DNA of 64,000 nt from Halodurantibacterium flavum (lineage in GTDB: Bacteria; Pseudomonadota; Alphaproteobacteria; Rhodobacterales; Rhodobacteraceae), in NCBI RefSeq assembly GCF_042681825.1, contig NZ_JBHUGH010000002.1, forward strand, positions 186,001 to 250,000. The letters are read 5' to 3'. The notes below the pieces were generated by a model. That model saw only the letters and a list, made by a program, of their open reading frames with translations. It was not told where the DNA came from and made no database searches. The translations under genes and the position numbers were made by a program. The number at the start of each line of letters is the position of its first letter. The stretch's first letter is position 1. This document shows positions 62,237 through 64,000 of the stretch, piece after piece.

Positions 62237-63408
62237 GGCCGCAGGCCAGCGACGCGTTCGCCGCCGATCCACGTGCCGTCGCAGGTGATCTGTGGCGTGA
62301 GGCTGAGAAAATCGGCACGGGCGCCGGGTCGCAAATGCCCGTGCCCCGTCAGCCCGATTGCCGCAGCCGGGCTGCCGGATGCCAGATGCAGCGCGCGGTC
62401 GAGGGCCACACCAAGGTTCACGTGCAGATAGCGCACGGCGTCGATCAGCGCGATGTCGGCGCCTGCCAGCGTGCCGTCGTCCAGCGTCAGCCGACCGTCC
62501 GCCCGCAGGATCTGCCGTCCGTTCAGCACCAGCCCGGTCGCCGTCGAGCCGACGGTCGACATCGCGTCGGAGACGAGAAACAGCCCCGCCGGACCGGACT
62601 TGGCCCGAAGCGCGATCCGCAGAACGGCGGGATCGACATGAAACCCGTCCGCGATCAGCCCCGCCCACAGCCGCCCGTCATCCAGCGCCGCCCCCGTCAG
62701 GTTCGGGCTGCGATGGCCCAGTTGTCCCATCGCGTTAAACAGATGAGTAACCATCCGTGCGCCCGCATCGGCATAGGCGCGGGCCGTGTCATGACTGCAA
62801 TCGGTATGGCCCAGACTGACGATTGCGCCGGCCTGCGCCAGCGCCGCGACCTGCGCCAGACCGACCGATTCAGGCGCTACGGTACAGATCAGCCGGTCAA
62901 GTTCCGCAGCCCCCGCGATCAGCATCGCAAGATCGGCGTCCGTCATCGGCCGGATCATCGCCGGATCATGCGTGCCCTTGCGGGCATACGCCAGATGCGG
63001 ACCTTCCAGATGCAGGCCCAGGAAGCCGGGTTGCCGGCCGGCCGCGGCTTTGGCGGCGGCGATCCCTTTTGCGGTCATGTCGGCGGTGTCGGTGATCATC
63101 GTCACCATCACGGCCGTCGTGCCAAAGCCCGCATGGGCCGCACAGATCGCACCGATGCCGGCAGGCGTGGGATCGTTGTTGAACAGGACGCCGCCACCGC
63201 CGTTGACCTGCAGATCCACCAGGCCCGGAACGATCATCCCCTTGATGGCGATCCCGCCGGGCGCCATGTCCTCTGCCATGTCCTGCGACACGATGCCCGC
63301 CACGCGGCCGCCCTCGACCAGCAGCGCGCAATCGTCATGCCAGCCTGTTCCGTCGAAGATTCGGGGCGCGTGATATGCGGTGGGTGTCGTCACGGGGCGA
63401 TCTACCAC
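62233..63408 (-). CDS. nagA: N-acetylglucosamine-6-phosphate deacetylase NagA
   Basis: This 391-residue protein of the amidohydrolase fold has PGLVDLQVNGGGG near residue 57, a metal Glu in GLHLEGPHLAYARKG, and His in SLGHTDCSHD and THLFNAMGQL. The catalytic Asp lies in LVSDAMSTVG. It removes acetate from N-acetylglucosamine-6-phosphate or a close relative. GTG starts at 63408 and 63393 are both possible; neither has a strong ribosome site. The 5' end overlaps the stop of the PLP enzyme gene, suggesting coupling. NagB (deaminase) is not in the window. Confidence 0.92.
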   Translation of the reverse strand: MVDRPVTTPTAYHAPRIFDGTGWHDDCALLVEGGRVAGIVSQDMAEDMAPGGIAIKGMIVPGLVDLQVNGGGGVLFNNDPTPAGIGAICAAHAGFGTTAVMVTMITDTADMTAKGIAAAKAAAGRQPGFLGLHLEGPHLAYARKGTHDPAMIRPMTDADLAMLIAGAAELDRLICTVAPESVGLAQVAALAQAGAIVSLGHTDCSHDTARAYADAGARMVTHLFNAMGQLGHRSPNLTGAALDDGRLWAGLIADGFHVDPAVLRIALRAKSGPAGLFLVSDAMSTVGSTATGLVLNGRQILRADGRLTLDDGTLAGADIALIDAVRYLHVNLGVALDRALHLASGSPAAAIGLTGHGHLRPGARADFLSLTPQITCDGTWIGGERVAGLRP

Positions 63409-64000
63409 ACCGTACCGCGCGCCGCGACGGGTTCCACCCGCGTCACGACGCCGTCGCGATGAAAAACCATCCGGTCGAACAGGTTCGAAACCACGCAGGC
63501 ATGGTTCGGCACGATGGCAAGCTGTGCGCCGACCGGCGGGCCGGCGACGGTGCAGCCGGTCAGATCGACGACCGCATGCTCTTCGGACAGCGACACGATC
63601 CGCGCCCCGGGCAGGGACGGGATCTCGCCATAATCCGTAAAACCAAGCAGATCCGATGTCAGCGCCTTGGAGCCCGCATCCAGCACAGCCCGCTGCGGCG
63701 TCGGCCGCGAGACGACCGTCGCCAGCACATGCATCGCCAGATCGTCCGGCCCGCAGACCCCTGCCCGCATCATTGAACGGTCCTGATAAACATAGGTGCC
63801 GGCCCGATGTTCAGTGGCGCTTGGCACAAGATGCGCCTGAAAAAGATCGGGCGTCCCGCCGTTGGACCGCGTCGGGCAGGCAATACCACGCTCGGCCAGC
63901 AACGCCATCGTCTGCTGCAGGAAGGCCTCGACCCTCGCTGCGCCACCGGCGGGCGGATATGTCATCAGCCCGTCGAACGCCAGACCCGGCGCCGCGTCGA
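63402..64000 (-). CDS. D-threonine aldolase / D-serine dehydratase-type PLP enzyme, C-terminal part (cut by the window edge)
   Basis: About 200 residues are visible; the N-terminal alanine-racemase-type barrel with the PLP lysine lies beyond 64000. The visible part has the D-ser_dehydrat C-terminal domain: YVYQDRSMM, VLDAGSKALTSD, LSEEHAVVDL and the metal-site-like VPNHACVVSNLFD. The frame stays open to the last base. Family members split or dehydrate D-hydroxy amino acids. Overlap with nagA suggests a joint pathway, for example for a D-amino acid attached to or derived from an amino sugar. The true start is not visible. Confidence 0.88.
   Translation of the reverse strand, partial: DAAPGLAFDGLMTYPPAGGAARVEAFLQQTMALLAERGIACPTRSNGGTPDLFQAHLVPSATEHRAGTYVYQDRSMMRAGVCGPDDLAMHVLATVVSRPTPQRAVLDAGSKALTSDLLGFTDYGEIPSLPGARIVSLSEEHAVVDLTGCTVAGPPVGAQLAIVPNHACVVSNLFDRMVFHRDGVVTRVEPVAARGTVW

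Overview
This window looks like chromosome or large-replicon DNA from a high-GC alphaproteobacterium, most likely of the Rhodobacterales (Paracoccus/Rhodobacter-type). Signs are two TRAP transporters, an MsrPQ pair, a Rhizobium-type glycerol ABC operon (glpDSTPQUVK), Mo-hydroxylases of the isoquinoline-oxidoreductase type, many overlapping start/stop codons and purine-rich ribosome sites. No tRNA, rRNA, CRISPR array, prophage or intact insertion sequence was seen. Between the operons lie several decayed fragments: terC, IS3-like, IS21 istB, TetR-like, glpR and IS30.

Layout. 0-7 kb: a broken terC remnant, a DUF389 membrane protein, an AraC regulator, a cupin of the 2,4'-dihydroxyacetophenone dioxygenase type and a first TRAP transporter (Q-M-P order). 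7-10 kb: a di-haem cytochrome c peroxidase and msrPQ, a periplasmic oxidative-stress group. 10-21 kb: a seven-gene minus-strand operon (GMC oxidoreductase, IlvD/Edd dehydratase, second TRAP transporter, aldehyde dehydrogenase, FAD oxidoreductase) behind a LysR gene. This is probably uptake plus catabolism of a hydroxylated acid or polyol. 21-24 kb: a NitT/TauT-type ABC importer.

24-44 kb: a redox-rich accessory region. It has a DUF1330 protein, an SDR with a Tat-like leader, an IstB/TetR pseudogene field, an OmpR/EnvZ-type two-component pair divergent from a two-subunit molybdenum hydroxylase, and two related small methyltransferases flanking an SDR. AraC and LysR regulators precede a cytochrome c plus a second molybdenum hydroxylase. 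Then come an alpha/beta hydrolase with an Asp nucleophile, a DJ-1/PfpI protein, a second DUF1330 protein and an NAD(P)-binding protein.

44-55 kb: the glycerol operon glpD-S-T-P-Q-U-V-K followed by an iron-type alcohol dehydrogenase, all on the minus strand. Its probable divergent repressor gene glpR survives only as a fragment cut off inside the helix-turn-helix by IS30-family debris. 55-64 kb: a carbohydrate ABC importer with a Gfo/Idh/MocA dehydrogenase, a ROK sugar kinase, NagA and the C-terminal part of a D-threonine-aldolase-type PLP enzyme running off the right edge. This suggests uptake and breakdown of an amino sugar or its derivative.

The observations most worth following are: glpR destroyed next to intact operator-like repeats; the glycerol ABC ATPase pair, whose sequence predicts one normal and one degenerate ATP site; paired OmpR-type direct repeats between the two-component genes and a Mo-hydroxylase; and the seven-gene TRAP/GMC/dehydratase operon of unknown substrate. 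All functional assignments rest on reading the sequence and on family knowledge; no database search was run.
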